This document shows, one piece after another, positions 1-6,361 of a DNA stretch of 9,261 nucleotides. Below the pieces are notes generated by a model. The model searched no databases. It saw only the letters and a program-made list of their open reading frames with translations, and had not been told where the DNA came from. Position 1 is the first letter of the stretch. Each line of letters starts with the position of its first letter. The stretch is from JAIOHN01 sp038258185 (GTDB lineage Bacteria > Chloroflexota > Anaerolineae > Aggregatilineales > Phototrophicaceae), in NCBI GenBank assembly GCA_038258185.1, contig JBBSQD010000259.1, positions 1-9,261 of the forward strand, in the 5' to 3' direction. Made by a program: the position numbers and the translations under genes.

Positions 1-1
1 A

Positions 2-424
2 GGCGGCCTGTATCGCTCCACCGAGATCAATGACCCCGGTGTGCTGAGTGCCCTTTTCGCTTATCTGCAATTGACTGATCGCTGGGATACGAAAGCGGCA
101 AAACCTCTGCTCGAAGCGGATGAACCCCTCTGGCTGCGTCATGACCCCGGCGCAAAGGGAAAACAGCCCATTACCTCGCATGGCTTTGTTAAATTATTCA
201 AGCAGTATGCTAACATAGCCGGACTTGGTGGCGTGCATTTGCACCAGACAAGACACACCGTTGCCCGGATGGTTGGCGAAGAGTCGGGTGATCTGGCCGA
301 AGTGCAGACTTTACTGGGACACCAGAATATCAACACGACCCGCGTCTATCTGGATCGTGTCTCGGTCAAGCGCGACAAACACAGCAAAAATATCGCCCGC
401 CGCCTCAATCTGGATGACGATTAG
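2..424 (+). CDS. Tyrosine recombinase/integrase, C-terminal part (5' truncated by window edge)
   Basis: The frame is open from base 2 with no stop, so this is the end of a longer gene and the GTG at 41 is not its start. The 140 visible residues carry the C-terminal half of a tyrosine-recombinase catalytic domain: the H-x-x-R motif (HQTR, H81 and R84), the 'LGH' histidine (H107) and the nucleophile tyrosine in 'TTRVYLDRV' (Y116). The first catalytic arginine and the lysine would lie upstream of the window. The intact active-site end argues against a decayed remnant. Members cut and rejoin DNA through a 3'-phosphotyrosine intermediate in phage or island integration, or in Xer-type resolution; which of these cannot be told without the N-terminus. 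It converges on the beta-helix gene with 20 nt between the stops, and I see no terminator hairpin there. Confidence 0.88.
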   Translation, partial: GGLYRSTEINDPGVLSALFAYLQLTDRWDTKAAKPLLEADEPLWLRHDPGAKGKQPITSHGFVKLFKQYANIAGLGGVHLHQTRHTVARMVGEESGDLAEVQTLLGHQNINTTRVYLDRVSVKRDKHSKNIARRLNLDDD

Positions 425-444
425 CCCCCTGCCCTGCTGAATGT

Positions 445-2619
445 TTATGGGTAGCTCTGCGCGATCACAAAAGTGTTCACATCGCTCCAGGCTGCCCATG
501 TCCCGTTAGCCCGACGTGCACGCACGCGCCAATAATAAGTGCCATTATTCAGAGCCAAAGTCGTCACCGATGTTTCGTTTGCATCAAGCAATTGATTGAA
601 ATCGGGATTACTAAAAGTCTGGTTGTTATCCACCTGAATCTGATAGTCTGTCGCCCAGCTAATAGAACTCCAGGTCAACAACGGCGTTTGCGTGGTAAGG
701 CGATTAGGCTGTGGTGCCAGACTAGGCGACGTATCTTCTACATACTCAACCGCACCAATATCACAGGCATATCCCTGTGGTCGAGGCACCCCATGCTGAT
801 CGTAATTCTGACAGTTGGCACTACTGGCGGCACCAATCGCTGGACTATCGGCTGCTAACGCGTGTGATAGTGTGCCATTGGCGTTTTGCTGCAACGGAAG
901 TAAACGCGGATCAACATCACGTATGACTTGATTGCTCTCGAAAACCACGACAATATCTTCGGTACCGCCTATTATACTGCGGGAGATAACCACAACCGAT
1001 TCAGAAAATTCCTCCCGGTTGCCATCAAGATCAGTGTTGCCAGCCAAAATACTATTCACAAGTTGCACTGGGCCTCCGATAGCGCCCAGATAGGCTGTTC
1101 CACCACCATTTGCCGCACGATTGAGTGTAATCGTCACATGGCGAAGATAAAAATGACCATCGTCCTCACCGTCGCTAAAATGAGCGATACCCCCGCCCTC
1201 AACAAAGGCTTGATTGCCGCTGATGGTCGAATTGGTTATGCGCGTATTGCCCGTTCCTGTAAACAATCCGCCACCCCGATCTGCCCCTGTGTTGTCTACA
1301 AATGAGCTACCTTCAATGAAAAGGTAAATGTTCCCTGTTCCGTTGTTATAGACACCTGCCCCACGGCGGTTGGCAATCACTCCTGCAGTAATCTGATTAT
1401 TTTGGATGACACTATCGGTGATCCGCATTTTGCCCATGTTATAGATCCCGCCGCCATTTTGCTGGGCCTCGTTATACCAGACTTTGGCGCGATAAAGAGA
1501 CAGATCGCCACCTAGCACGTTATAAATTCCACCGCCGTTTTGAGCCACACCATTTTCGACAATGACGTTGGTTAAAGTCAGATTTCCGCGGTTATAGACC
1601 ACGCTGTCTCCATAGCGCAATGACATATTACTAATGGAAACTGCCGCACCCTGCGAAACTTCAAAAGTGTGTGAATTGGTTGCGGCGTTAATAAAGGTTG
1701 CGCTTTCCCCTGCTCCAATCAACGACATATTTGCGGGGATAGTCACGCTTCCAGCGGTGAGTGCATAAGTTCCCGCCGGCACGAAAATATCCAGACCACC
1801 TGCACTTGCGCTACAGGTGACCGCTTCACGCAGTGAACAGTGATCGCGTGTACACGAAAAATCATTTTCATCATTAAAAGTATTCACCTGAATTACGCCA
1901 TTAACGGGCTCGCACAAACCATAATCAGGTGTCGTTGTTGGACTGGGCCCAGCGGTAGCACTTGGCGCAAAGGTAGCGCTCGGCGCAAACGTCATAGTTG
2001 GCTGCGACGTCCAGGTGGCGCTACCAAATGGCAGAAGTGTTGCAGTTGGATATCGTGTGGCGGTAGGATAGGGAGTGCTGGTTGGATAACTGGTGTTTGT
2101 AGGCAGAATATACGTCGAGGTGGCGCTAGGATATGGCCTAAACGTTACTGTAGGTATGGGTGTACTGCTTGGATATGGCGTGTTGGTTGGGTAACCGGGC
2201 GGAATAGGCGTTACTGTAGGGGTACCAACTCCAAACGCTATATTAGACGCAAAGGCAAGCTGATTACCGCTATCACCAGGGTTGGGATTCTGGGCTTCAT
2301 TGCCATAGAATGGCTGGCTGGATTCAACCAGTTCAGAAGGTAGCATATCTGGCGGTGCATCATAACGGGCCACGGCCCCATGCACTTCAGGCAGGAGTGT
2401 CTCCACTACCCCACCGGTTGAGGCAATATAGCTCGCCTGCTGTTCGACAGATGCATCCGCCGTGAAGCGGATAAACATTTTGTAGACAGGCAGTGAAGCA
2501 ATCCGCGCTTCACTATTCACTTCCGGGGATGTAAACTGTGCGGCCAATACTACCAGAGCCAAATACATCACAATGGCGGCCAATAGAGCTGATACTATCT
2601 TTTGAGTTGTTTTGGCCAC
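445..2619 (-). CDS. Exported right-handed beta-helix protein (CSLREA / choice-of-anchor-Q type) with Thr/Pro-rich stalk and C-terminal FnIII-like domain
   Basis: A 724-residue protein starting at GTG (2619-2617), with GAGGGG eight bases upstream as the ribosome site. Residues 1-28 form a basic N-terminus plus hydrophobic helix (signal peptide or anchor) with no lipobox cysteine. Residues about 46-88 resemble a subtilase-type prodomain. Residues about 133-231 are a Thr/Pro/Ser/Tyr-rich linker. Residues 236-269 hold four cysteines and the CSLREAV motif (261-267) that typically precedes these beta-helices. Residues about 275-585 have repeated turns such as GGGIYN (362-367 and 389-394) and 'ITNSTISGN', expected of a parallel beta-helix. 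Residues about 588-627 ('DSPAIGAA', 'DQHGVPRPQG', 'CDIGAVEY') match the choice-of-anchor-Q pattern. Residues about 634-720 ('YYWRVRAR', 'WAAWSD') are a fibronectin III-like domain. No LPXTG or C-terminal helix is seen. It is probably a surface or secreted adhesin or glycan-binding protein; no catalytic residues are recognised. Confidence 0.88.
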   Translation of the reverse strand: MAKTTQKIVSALLAAIVMYLALVVLAAQFTSPEVNSEARIASLPVYKMFIRFTADASVEQQASYIASTGGVVETLLPEVHGAVARYDAPPDMLPSELVESSQPFYGNEAQNPNPGDSGNQLAFASNIAFGVGTPTVTPIPPGYPTNTPYPSSTPIPTVTFRPYPSATSTYILPTNTSYPTSTPYPTATRYPTATLLPFGSATWTSQPTMTFAPSATFAPSATAGPSPTTTPDYGLCEPVNGVIQVNTFNDENDFSCTRDHCSLREAVTCSASAGGLDIFVPAGTYALTAGSVTIPANMSLIGAGESATFINAATNSHTFEVSQGAAVSISNMSLRYGDSVVYNRGNLTLTNVIVENGVAQNGGGIYNVLGGDLSLYRAKVWYNEAQQNGGGIYNMGKMRITDSVIQNNQITAGVIANRRGAGVYNNGTGNIYLFIEGSSFVDNTGADRGGGLFTGTGNTRITNSTISGNQAFVEGGGIAHFSDGEDDGHFYLRHVTITLNRAANGGGTAYLGAIGGPVQLVNSILAGNTDLDGNREEFSESVVVISRSIIGGTEDIVVVFESNQVIRDVDPRLLPLQQNANGTLSHALAADSPAIGAASSANCQNYDQHGVPRPQGYACDIGAVEYVEDTSPSLAPQPNRLTTQTPLLTWSSISWATDYQIQVDNNQTFSNPDFNQLLDANETSVTTLALNNGTYYWRVRARRANGTWAAWSDVNTFVIAQSYP
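1927..2223 (-). other. Region encoding the low-complexity Thr/Pro/Tyr-rich stalk
   Basis: This part of the beta-helix gene encodes residues about 133-231, built from variations on PTxTPYPT, YPTATRYPT and FAPSAT. At the DNA level it has imperfect short repeats, including two copies of CGTTACTGTAGG on the + strand. The segment is expected to be extended and possibly O-glycosylated, holding the beta-helix away from the membrane. Such linkers are frequent in secreted Chloroflexota proteins. The glycosylation and spacing role is inference. Confidence 0.75.
1954..1989 (-). repeat. Tandem 18-nt duplication (FAPSAT x2)
   Basis: Bases 1954-1971 and 1972-1989 are adjacent 18-nt units identical at 16 of 18 positions. 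They encode FAPSATFAPSAT at residues 211-222 of the beta-helix protein. This in-frame unit could expand or contract by slippage and so vary the stalk length. Confidence 0.7.
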
Positions 2620-2668
2620 GCGCCTAGCCCCTCTATGAAATGAAAGAAATAATCCGAAGTCTGGCTTA

Positions 2669-2685
2669 TTTATACCTTACTTAAC
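2669..2685 (-). promoter_or_regulatory. Candidate -10 of the beta-helix gene with adjacent TetR-type half-site
   Basis: On the - strand, TATAAA (bases 2674-2669) is a plausible -10 about 50 nt upstream of the GTG start. No convincing -35 hexamer lies 16-18 nt further upstream. Immediately upstream of the -10, bases 2676-2685 read CTTACTTAAC on the + strand. This is the exact reverse complement of the right half (GTTAAGTAAG) of the TetR operator at 2847-2870. The partner half-site is absent at the expected spacing. Confidence 0.35.
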
Positions 2686-2699
2686 AAGTTCTGGAACGA

Positions 2700-2724
2700 A
2701 AAATTTATGAAATTCATAAATTTT
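2700..2724. promoter_or_regulatory. 25-nt near-perfect AT-rich palindrome upstream of the beta-helix gene
   Basis: AAAATTTATGAA and TTCATAAATTTT form 12-nt arms around a single central A, with every arm position paired. The centre lies about 93 nt upstream of the beta-helix GTG and 169 nt upstream of the TetR ATG. It could be the operator of a dimeric regulator acting on the beta-helix promoter, or an AT-rich hairpin. No regulator can be assigned from the window. Confidence 0.5.
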
Positions 2725-2846
2725 ATCCACTTCTTAAGCCCCCGCCCAATCCGCCAATTTGCGCCGAAGCTTTGGGTGAAAAAGCCAAAATGATTGATGC
2801 TGGATTTTGGTTATAGACTGCGTCCAATCTTAGGAGTATCATTCAA

Positions 2847-2870
2847 CTTAGTTAACACTCGTTAAGTAAG
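2847..2870. promoter_or_regulatory. TetR-type operator (24-nt inverted repeat)
   Basis: The sequence reads CTTA-G-TTAAC, four bases, then GTTAA-G-TAAG. Nine of ten arm positions pair; the arm mismatch is at the fifth base. It ends 10 nt before the TetR ATG, the position and size expected for an autoregulatory site bound by TetR dimers. The binding assignment is inferred from location and symmetry. Confidence 0.65.
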
Positions 2871-2880
2871 AAATCAAAAC

Positions 2881-3444
2881 ATGACCTGCCGAACCAACCG
2901 CAAAGATCTGATTATCCAGGTTGCCTCTGATCTGTTTTTAGAACAGGGTTATGAATCGACTTCCGTGCGTCAGATTGCTGATGAGGTCGGGGTTACTGAA
3001 GCCGCCCTGTATTATCATTTCAAAGATGGCAAACGCGGGTTATTACAGGCAGTTGTTGACTGCCAGATGCCGAACTTCAAGTACATTTTAGAGCAGTGCC
3101 GGCAGGCAGATTCATTGGCAGACCTGATGAAGCGCTACGAAGAAGGATACAGCACTGTGGCACCCAAAATGCTGCCCCGTGTGCGCTGGCTCATCTGCGA
3201 ATATCCTAATCTGGACGAGCAAGAGAAAAACCGTATTCACCACAAGCTGACCACCTACCAGGCTGCACTGACTGCATCCATCGAGCGGTTTGTGGTTGAT
3301 ACTGCTACTGCGAAAAACATCGCATGGACGCTGATCTGCCTCACCATCGGCCACAGTCAGGTCTTTATCAGTCTGGATTTGCAGTCTGTCGTCGATGTTC
3401 CTTATAAGACTTTGATTGAAAATTTAGCCAAGAGTTACCCATAA
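2881..3444 (+). CDS. TetR/AcrR-family transcriptional regulator
   Basis: 187 residues, a normal length for the family. Residues about 8-50 form the TetR DNA-binding domain: helix 1 'IIQVASDLFLEQGYESTSVRQIA', then the helix-turn-helix at about 27-47 ending in the hallmark 'LYYHFKDG'. Residues about 55-187 are an all-helical ligand-binding and dimerisation domain with no close ligand signature, as is usual. The ATG at 2881 leaves ten residues before helix 1, as expected, but no clear Shine-Dalgarno sequence precedes it. A 24-nt inverted repeat ends 10 nt before the start, suggesting autorepression. The next gene downstream, 143 nt away on the same strand, is an MFS exporter, so the likely job is repression of that pump until a toxic ligand binds. 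The divergent beta-helix gene may also be affected. Confidence 0.93.
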   Translation: MTCRTNRKDLIIQVASDLFLEQGYESTSVRQIADEVGVTEAALYYHFKDGKRGLLQAVVDCQMPNFKYILEQCRQADSLADLMKRYEEGYSTVAPKMLPRVRWLICEYPNLDEQEKNRIHHKLTTYQAALTASIERFVVDTATAKNIAWTLICLTIGHSQVFISLDLQSVVDVPYKTLIENLAKSYP

Positions 3445-3462
3445 ACTGAATTTTCGCCCAAC

Positions 3463-3486
3463 CCTACTTAATTCAACTTAAAAATA
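3463..3486. promoter_or_regulatory. Degenerate second TetR-type operator upstream of the MFS gene
   Basis: Bases 3463-3472 (CCTACTTAAT) match the half-site CTTACTTAAC at 8 of 10 positions. A second TTAA core follows at 3478-3481, exactly 10 bases after the first (3468-3471). This is the same core spacing as at 2852-2855 and 2862-2865. The right arm is otherwise poor. The 10-mer ATTCAACTTA also occurs in both places (2841-2850 and 3471-3480). It sits about 100 nt upstream of the MFS start, where a repressor of the pump could bind. Confidence 0.35.
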
Positions 3487-3587
3487 GCCTTATTTGCCAG
3501 GCGTTATTAATAAATGGCCCTATTATCCGGTATTTTCAGTTGATAGTGCACGTTTTCACATCCAAGTTACAAGTTACAGGAGGAAAT

Positions 3588-5228
3588 ATGGCAATACAGA
3601 ACGAGGTTGAAAATTTTGACCACCTGCCCGGCTATAAAACACGCTGGCTGGGGCTACTGTTTATCGGCATTTCACTGACGGTGATCTCGCTGGATAACAC
3701 AATTCTCAATGTGGCGATCCCGTCGATTTCACGTGATCTGGGTGCGAGTGCCAGCGAACTCCAGTGGATTATCGACGCCTATGTGCTGGTGTTTGCAGCG
3801 CTGCTGCTGACAATGGGCGCACTCGGTGACCGTTTTGGACGCAAGCGTATGCTGCAATTCGGCCTGGTGATGTTCGGGCTTGGTTCACTGGCGGCGGGCT
3901 TATCGACCAGCACCAATATGCTGATCGCAGCCCGTGCTTTCCTGGGGATTGGTGGCGCTGTGATTATGCCCTCCACCCTCTCGCTCATCAGCGCGACTTT
4001 CCCGCGCCACGAGCGTCCGCAGGCGTTTGCGCTGTGGGCTGCCGTGTTCGGGCTGGGTGTCGGCATCGGGCCGGTTGTGGGTGGATGGCTGCTGCAATCC
4101 AGTGAGTGGAATGCGGTCTTTTTTGTCAATCTGCCGGTGGTGGTAATCGCGATCATCGGTGGCATTTTCACCCTCGGCGAATCCAGAGATGACGATGCAC
4201 CTAAACTCGATCTCCCCGGCGTTTTACTTTCCATCACAGGGCTGATTGCACTGGTGTACGGCATTATCGAATCTGGCGAACTGGGTTGGACAGATCCGCA
4301 AGTGCTGGTTGCCTTTGCCGCAGCGATTGTGCTTCTGGGCAGTTTCGCCTGGTGGGAAAATCGCAATCCTGATGCCATGTTACCCATGCACTTCTTTAAG
4401 AATATGTCCTTCACCGGCGCAAATATTGCGATGGTGATGGTGACTTTCAGCTTATTCGGCGCCATCTTCTTCATGAGCCAGTATTTCCAATCGGTGCTGG
4501 GTTTTACACCGCTTGAAGCCGGTATTCGCTTACTGCCGCTGGCGCTGACAATGATGACTGTATCGGCACTATCGGCCAAAATCACGCAGCGACTCGGCAC
4601 GAAAATTGCTGTCGCGCTCGGCATTACCATCGCCGGGACGGGCTTGCTGCTGATGTCGCAATTCTTCACGGCGGATGCGCAATATATAACCATCGTTCCC
4701 ATCATTATGATCTTTGCAACCGGCATGGGTCTGACCTTCAGCCCGGCAACCAACTCGATCATGCAATCGGTTCCCGTCAGCAAAGCGGGTGTTGGCTCTG
4801 CGATGAACGATACCACCCGCCAGTTGGGCGGCGCGTTGGGTGTGGCGGTACTCGGCACCCTGATGAACCAGACCTACCTGCGGGAGATCGCTTCCCTCAA
4901 GACATTGGTCGATCAGTACCCAATTCCGCAGGCCATGTTTGACGAATTTTACGAGATCGTATCGCGCAGCATCCAGGGTGCGCATATCGTCGTGGCGAAT
5001 GCCCCGGCCATTATGCCTGATGCGCTTAAAGAAACGATTCTCACCACCGCCAACAACGCCTTTGTCACCGGTATGACTGAAGCGATGTTCATCGGCGCGT
5101 GCATTATGTATGGCGCGGCCATCTTCGCGCTGGTGTTCTTACCGGCTCAGGTGCAGCGCCCCGAAGAGGACAGTGTCGCCCCGGTTACACGCGATGACAT
5201 GGTGATGCAACCGTCTTCAATGGACTAG
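3588..5228 (+). CDS. MFS drug efflux transporter, DHA2 (EmrB/QacA) family, 14 TM
   Basis: 546 residues from the ATG at 3588, chosen because AGGAGG (3578-3583) lies four bases upstream; an upstream TTG at 3540 has no such site. It is an inner-membrane proton-drug antiporter by family. DHA2 marks are visible: motif D1 'LDNTILNVAIP' (35-45) with the membrane Asp36, motif A 'GALGDRFGRKR' (77-87) in the loop between helices 2 and 3, and the antiporter motif C 'GLGVGIGPVVGG' (155-166) in helix 5. The length and run of hydrophobic segments fit 14 helices rather than 12. The C-terminal 30 residues are polar and cytoplasmic. It follows the TetR regulator, and this pairing is classic for inducible multidrug efflux. 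The substrate cannot be predicted. Confidence 0.94.
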   Translation: MAIQNEVENFDHLPGYKTRWLGLLFIGISLTVISLDNTILNVAIPSISRDLGASASELQWIIDAYVLVFAALLLTMGALGDRFGRKRMLQFGLVMFGLGSLAAGLSTSTNMLIAARAFLGIGGAVIMPSTLSLISATFPRHERPQAFALWAAVFGLGVGIGPVVGGWLLQSSEWNAVFFVNLPVVVIAIIGGIFTLGESRDDDAPKLDLPGVLLSITGLIALVYGIIESGELGWTDPQVLVAFAAAIVLLGSFAWWENRNPDAMLPMHFFKNMSFTGANIAMVMVTFSLFGAIFFMSQYFQSVLGFTPLEAGIRLLPLALTMMTVSALSAKITQRLGTKIAVALGITIAGTGLLLMSQFFTADAQYITIVPIIMIFATGMGLTFSPATNSIMQSVPVSKAGVGSAMNDTTRQLGGALGVAVLGTLMNQTYLREIASLKTLVDQYPIPQAMFDEFYEIVSRSIQGAHIVVANAPAIMPDALKETILTTANNAFVTGMTEAMFIGACIMYGAAIFALVFLPAQVQRPEEDSVAPVTRDDMVMQPSSMD

Positions 5229-5254
5229 CATCCCATAAAACAGAACTACATCCA

Positions 5255-5278
5255 CAGGGCGGCGCAAATGCCGCCCTG
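5255..5278. terminator. Hairpin terminator between convergent MFS and WYL genes
   Basis: CAGGGCGGC pairs perfectly with GCCGCCCTG (nine pairs plus one G-T) around a CAAA loop. It lies 26 nt after the MFS stop and just beyond the stop of the convergent WYL gene. Neither side has a strong T-run (CCTTATT on +, TTCTGTTTTATG farther out on -), so it may be a weak bidirectional terminator or a 3'-end stabiliser. Confidence 0.6.
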
Positions 5279-5280
5279 CC

Positions 5281-6258
5281 TTATTCCCCGATTTGCGCCT
5301 TATCCATCTGATACAGCCGGAGAGTCCCCACAGCGCGTTCAATCACCGCAGTACGCAGCTCATCGGGTGCCAGCACTTCGACCATGCCGCCGCAACCTGC
5401 GACATATTCACAGGCTTCTTCCGGCAGCTCAAAATGAACATCGACCTGCGACCAGCCTTCCGCATTAACCTGCCCGACCTGGACAATCCGCGCAAAACGC
5501 CACCAGCGCATCCGCTCCAGTCCAGCCGCAGTCACACGTAGGGTCGCCGGATAAACTGGCAGATTAGCCACGAACTCCCGTGCCGATTCCTGCCAGTAAG
5601 CAGCCAGATCAAAATCGATGGGACGCTGACAGGCTTCATCCAGCAGAGTCACCTCGCGCACCCGTGAGATACGAAATGTCCGCAGTTCGCCCCCTACCCC
5701 ACCCAGCAGATACCAGATACTGCCTTTTGCCACCAATCCCAGCGGATCGACCAGCCGTTCTACCGACACATCATCCCCACGCTGGTAAATGATACGCACC
5801 TGACGCTCATCCCAGACCGCCGTTTGCAGCACCGGCAAAAACGACACATCCTCTGTCGAGCGTTTCCAGCCAGCCGTATCCACATAAATCCGCTGCTGCA
5901 CCGACTCGGCATTCTGGCGATAGATTGCAGGCAAGGCCGCCAGCAATTTCATCAGCGCCACTTCTGATGCTTGCTCCAAACCGAGATCCGCCAGTAACCG
6001 CGCGGGATTCGAGACAAATAACGCCTGAATTTCGCTGGCTTTCAGACCAGTAAGGCGCGTCTGATACCCTTCCAGCAGTGACCAACCGCCATATACACCG
6101 CGCTCGGCAAAAACGGGCACCCCTGCCCCACTCAGCGCTTCCATATCCCGGTGAATCGTCCGCTCGGAGACTTCAAGCTCCGCCGCCAGTTCACCCGCTG
6201 TCATACGGTGACGCGTTTGCAACAGCAGCATAATCGACACTAAGCGGTCTGCACGCAT
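5281..6258 (-). CDS. WYL-domain transcriptional regulator (YafY/DeoR-like HTH)
   Basis: 325 residues from an ATG at 6258, preceded by AGAGGAG (6272-6266) at good spacing. Residues about 1-60 form a winged HTH_11/DeoR-like domain: 'RADRLVSIMLLLQTRHRMTAGELAAELEVSERTIHRDMEALSGAGVPV' followed by the wing 'GVYGGWSLLEGY'. Residues about 140-215 are the WYL domain, with 'IIYQRG', 'RLVDPLGLVAKGSIWYLLG' (the WYL triad appears as WYL) and 'RTFRISRV'. Residues about 230-315 are the C-terminal WCX extension. Members are ligand-sensing regulators, often encoded beside a divergent target. Here the divergent neighbour is a PNPOx-like gene, with a 27-nt inverted repeat between them. The likely role is control of that gene and of itself; the ligand is unknown. 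Confidence 0.93.
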   Translation of the reverse strand: MRADRLVSIMLLLQTRHRMTAGELAAELEVSERTIHRDMEALSGAGVPVFAERGVYGGWSLLEGYQTRLTGLKASEIQALFVSNPARLLADLGLEQASEVALMKLLAALPAIYRQNAESVQQRIYVDTAGWKRSTEDVSFLPVLQTAVWDERQVRIIYQRGDDVSVERLVDPLGLVAKGSIWYLLGGVGGELRTFRISRVREVTLLDEACQRPIDFDLAAYWQESAREFVANLPVYPATLRVTAAGLERMRWWRFARIVQVGQVNAEGWSQVDVHFELPEEACEYVAGCGGMVEVLAPDELRTAVIERAVGTLRLYQMDKAQIGE

Positions 6259-6286
6259 GGTTTAACTCCTCTTGGAATAGACTGTT

Positions 6287-6313
6287 TAAATATGACACAG
6301 GTTGTCATATTTA
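6287..6313. promoter_or_regulatory. Inverted-repeat operator in the divergent WYL/PNPOx promoter
   Basis: TAAATATGACA and TGTCATATTTA are perfect 11-nt arms separated by five bases (CAGGT). The site lies 28 nt upstream of the WYL ATG and 48 nt upstream of the PNPOx ATG, just before a TATAAT box. It is the obvious binding site for the adjacent WYL regulator; this assignment is inference from position and symmetry. Confidence 0.75.
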
Positions 6314-6319
6314 GCCGCT

Positions 6320-6325
6320 TATAAT
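6320..6325 (+). promoter_or_regulatory. -10 box of the PNPOx-like gene
   Basis: A consensus TATAAT lies 36 nt upstream of the ATG at 6362. No good -35 sits 16-18 bases upstream, where the inverted repeat 6287-6313 lies instead. This fits either repression by occlusion or activation by a bound regulator replacing a weak -35. Confidence 0.5.
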
Positions 6326-6361
6326 GATATTTCAGACTCTACTCAACCAAAGGATTACAGC

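Noticed and set aside
41..424. Complete short recombinase starting at GTG 41
   Set aside because: The frame is open to the window edge with no stop, there is no ribosome site before 41, and the first catalytic arginine would be missing.
928..1305. 125-codon + strand frame opposite the beta-helix gene
   Set aside because: The opposite strand encodes recognisable beta-helix repeats and this translation has no recognisable features.
1927..2223. Possible CRISPR or satellite array
   Set aside because: The repeats are short, imperfect and codon-aligned within an open coding frame; they encode a Thr/Pro-rich linker.
1840..2343. 167-codon + strand frame opposite the stalk region
   Set aside because: It is rich in Trp/Arg/Gly because it reads the complement of Thr/Pro/Tyr codons; an artefact of the low-complexity linker.
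3504..3513. TTATTAATAA palindrome before the MFS gene
   Set aside because: Only ten bases of A/T, expected often by chance in an AT-rich intergenic stretch.
3779..4858. Long open frame of 359 codons on the - strand inside the MFS gene
   Set aside because: It is antisense to an unambiguous transporter, has a low-complexity Ser/Pro/Thr-rich translation with no domain and no ribosome site; it is a shadow frame.
4569..4985. 138-codon - strand frame in the MFS gene
   Set aside because: Overlaps the coding core of the transporter and resembles no protein family; an antisense shadow.
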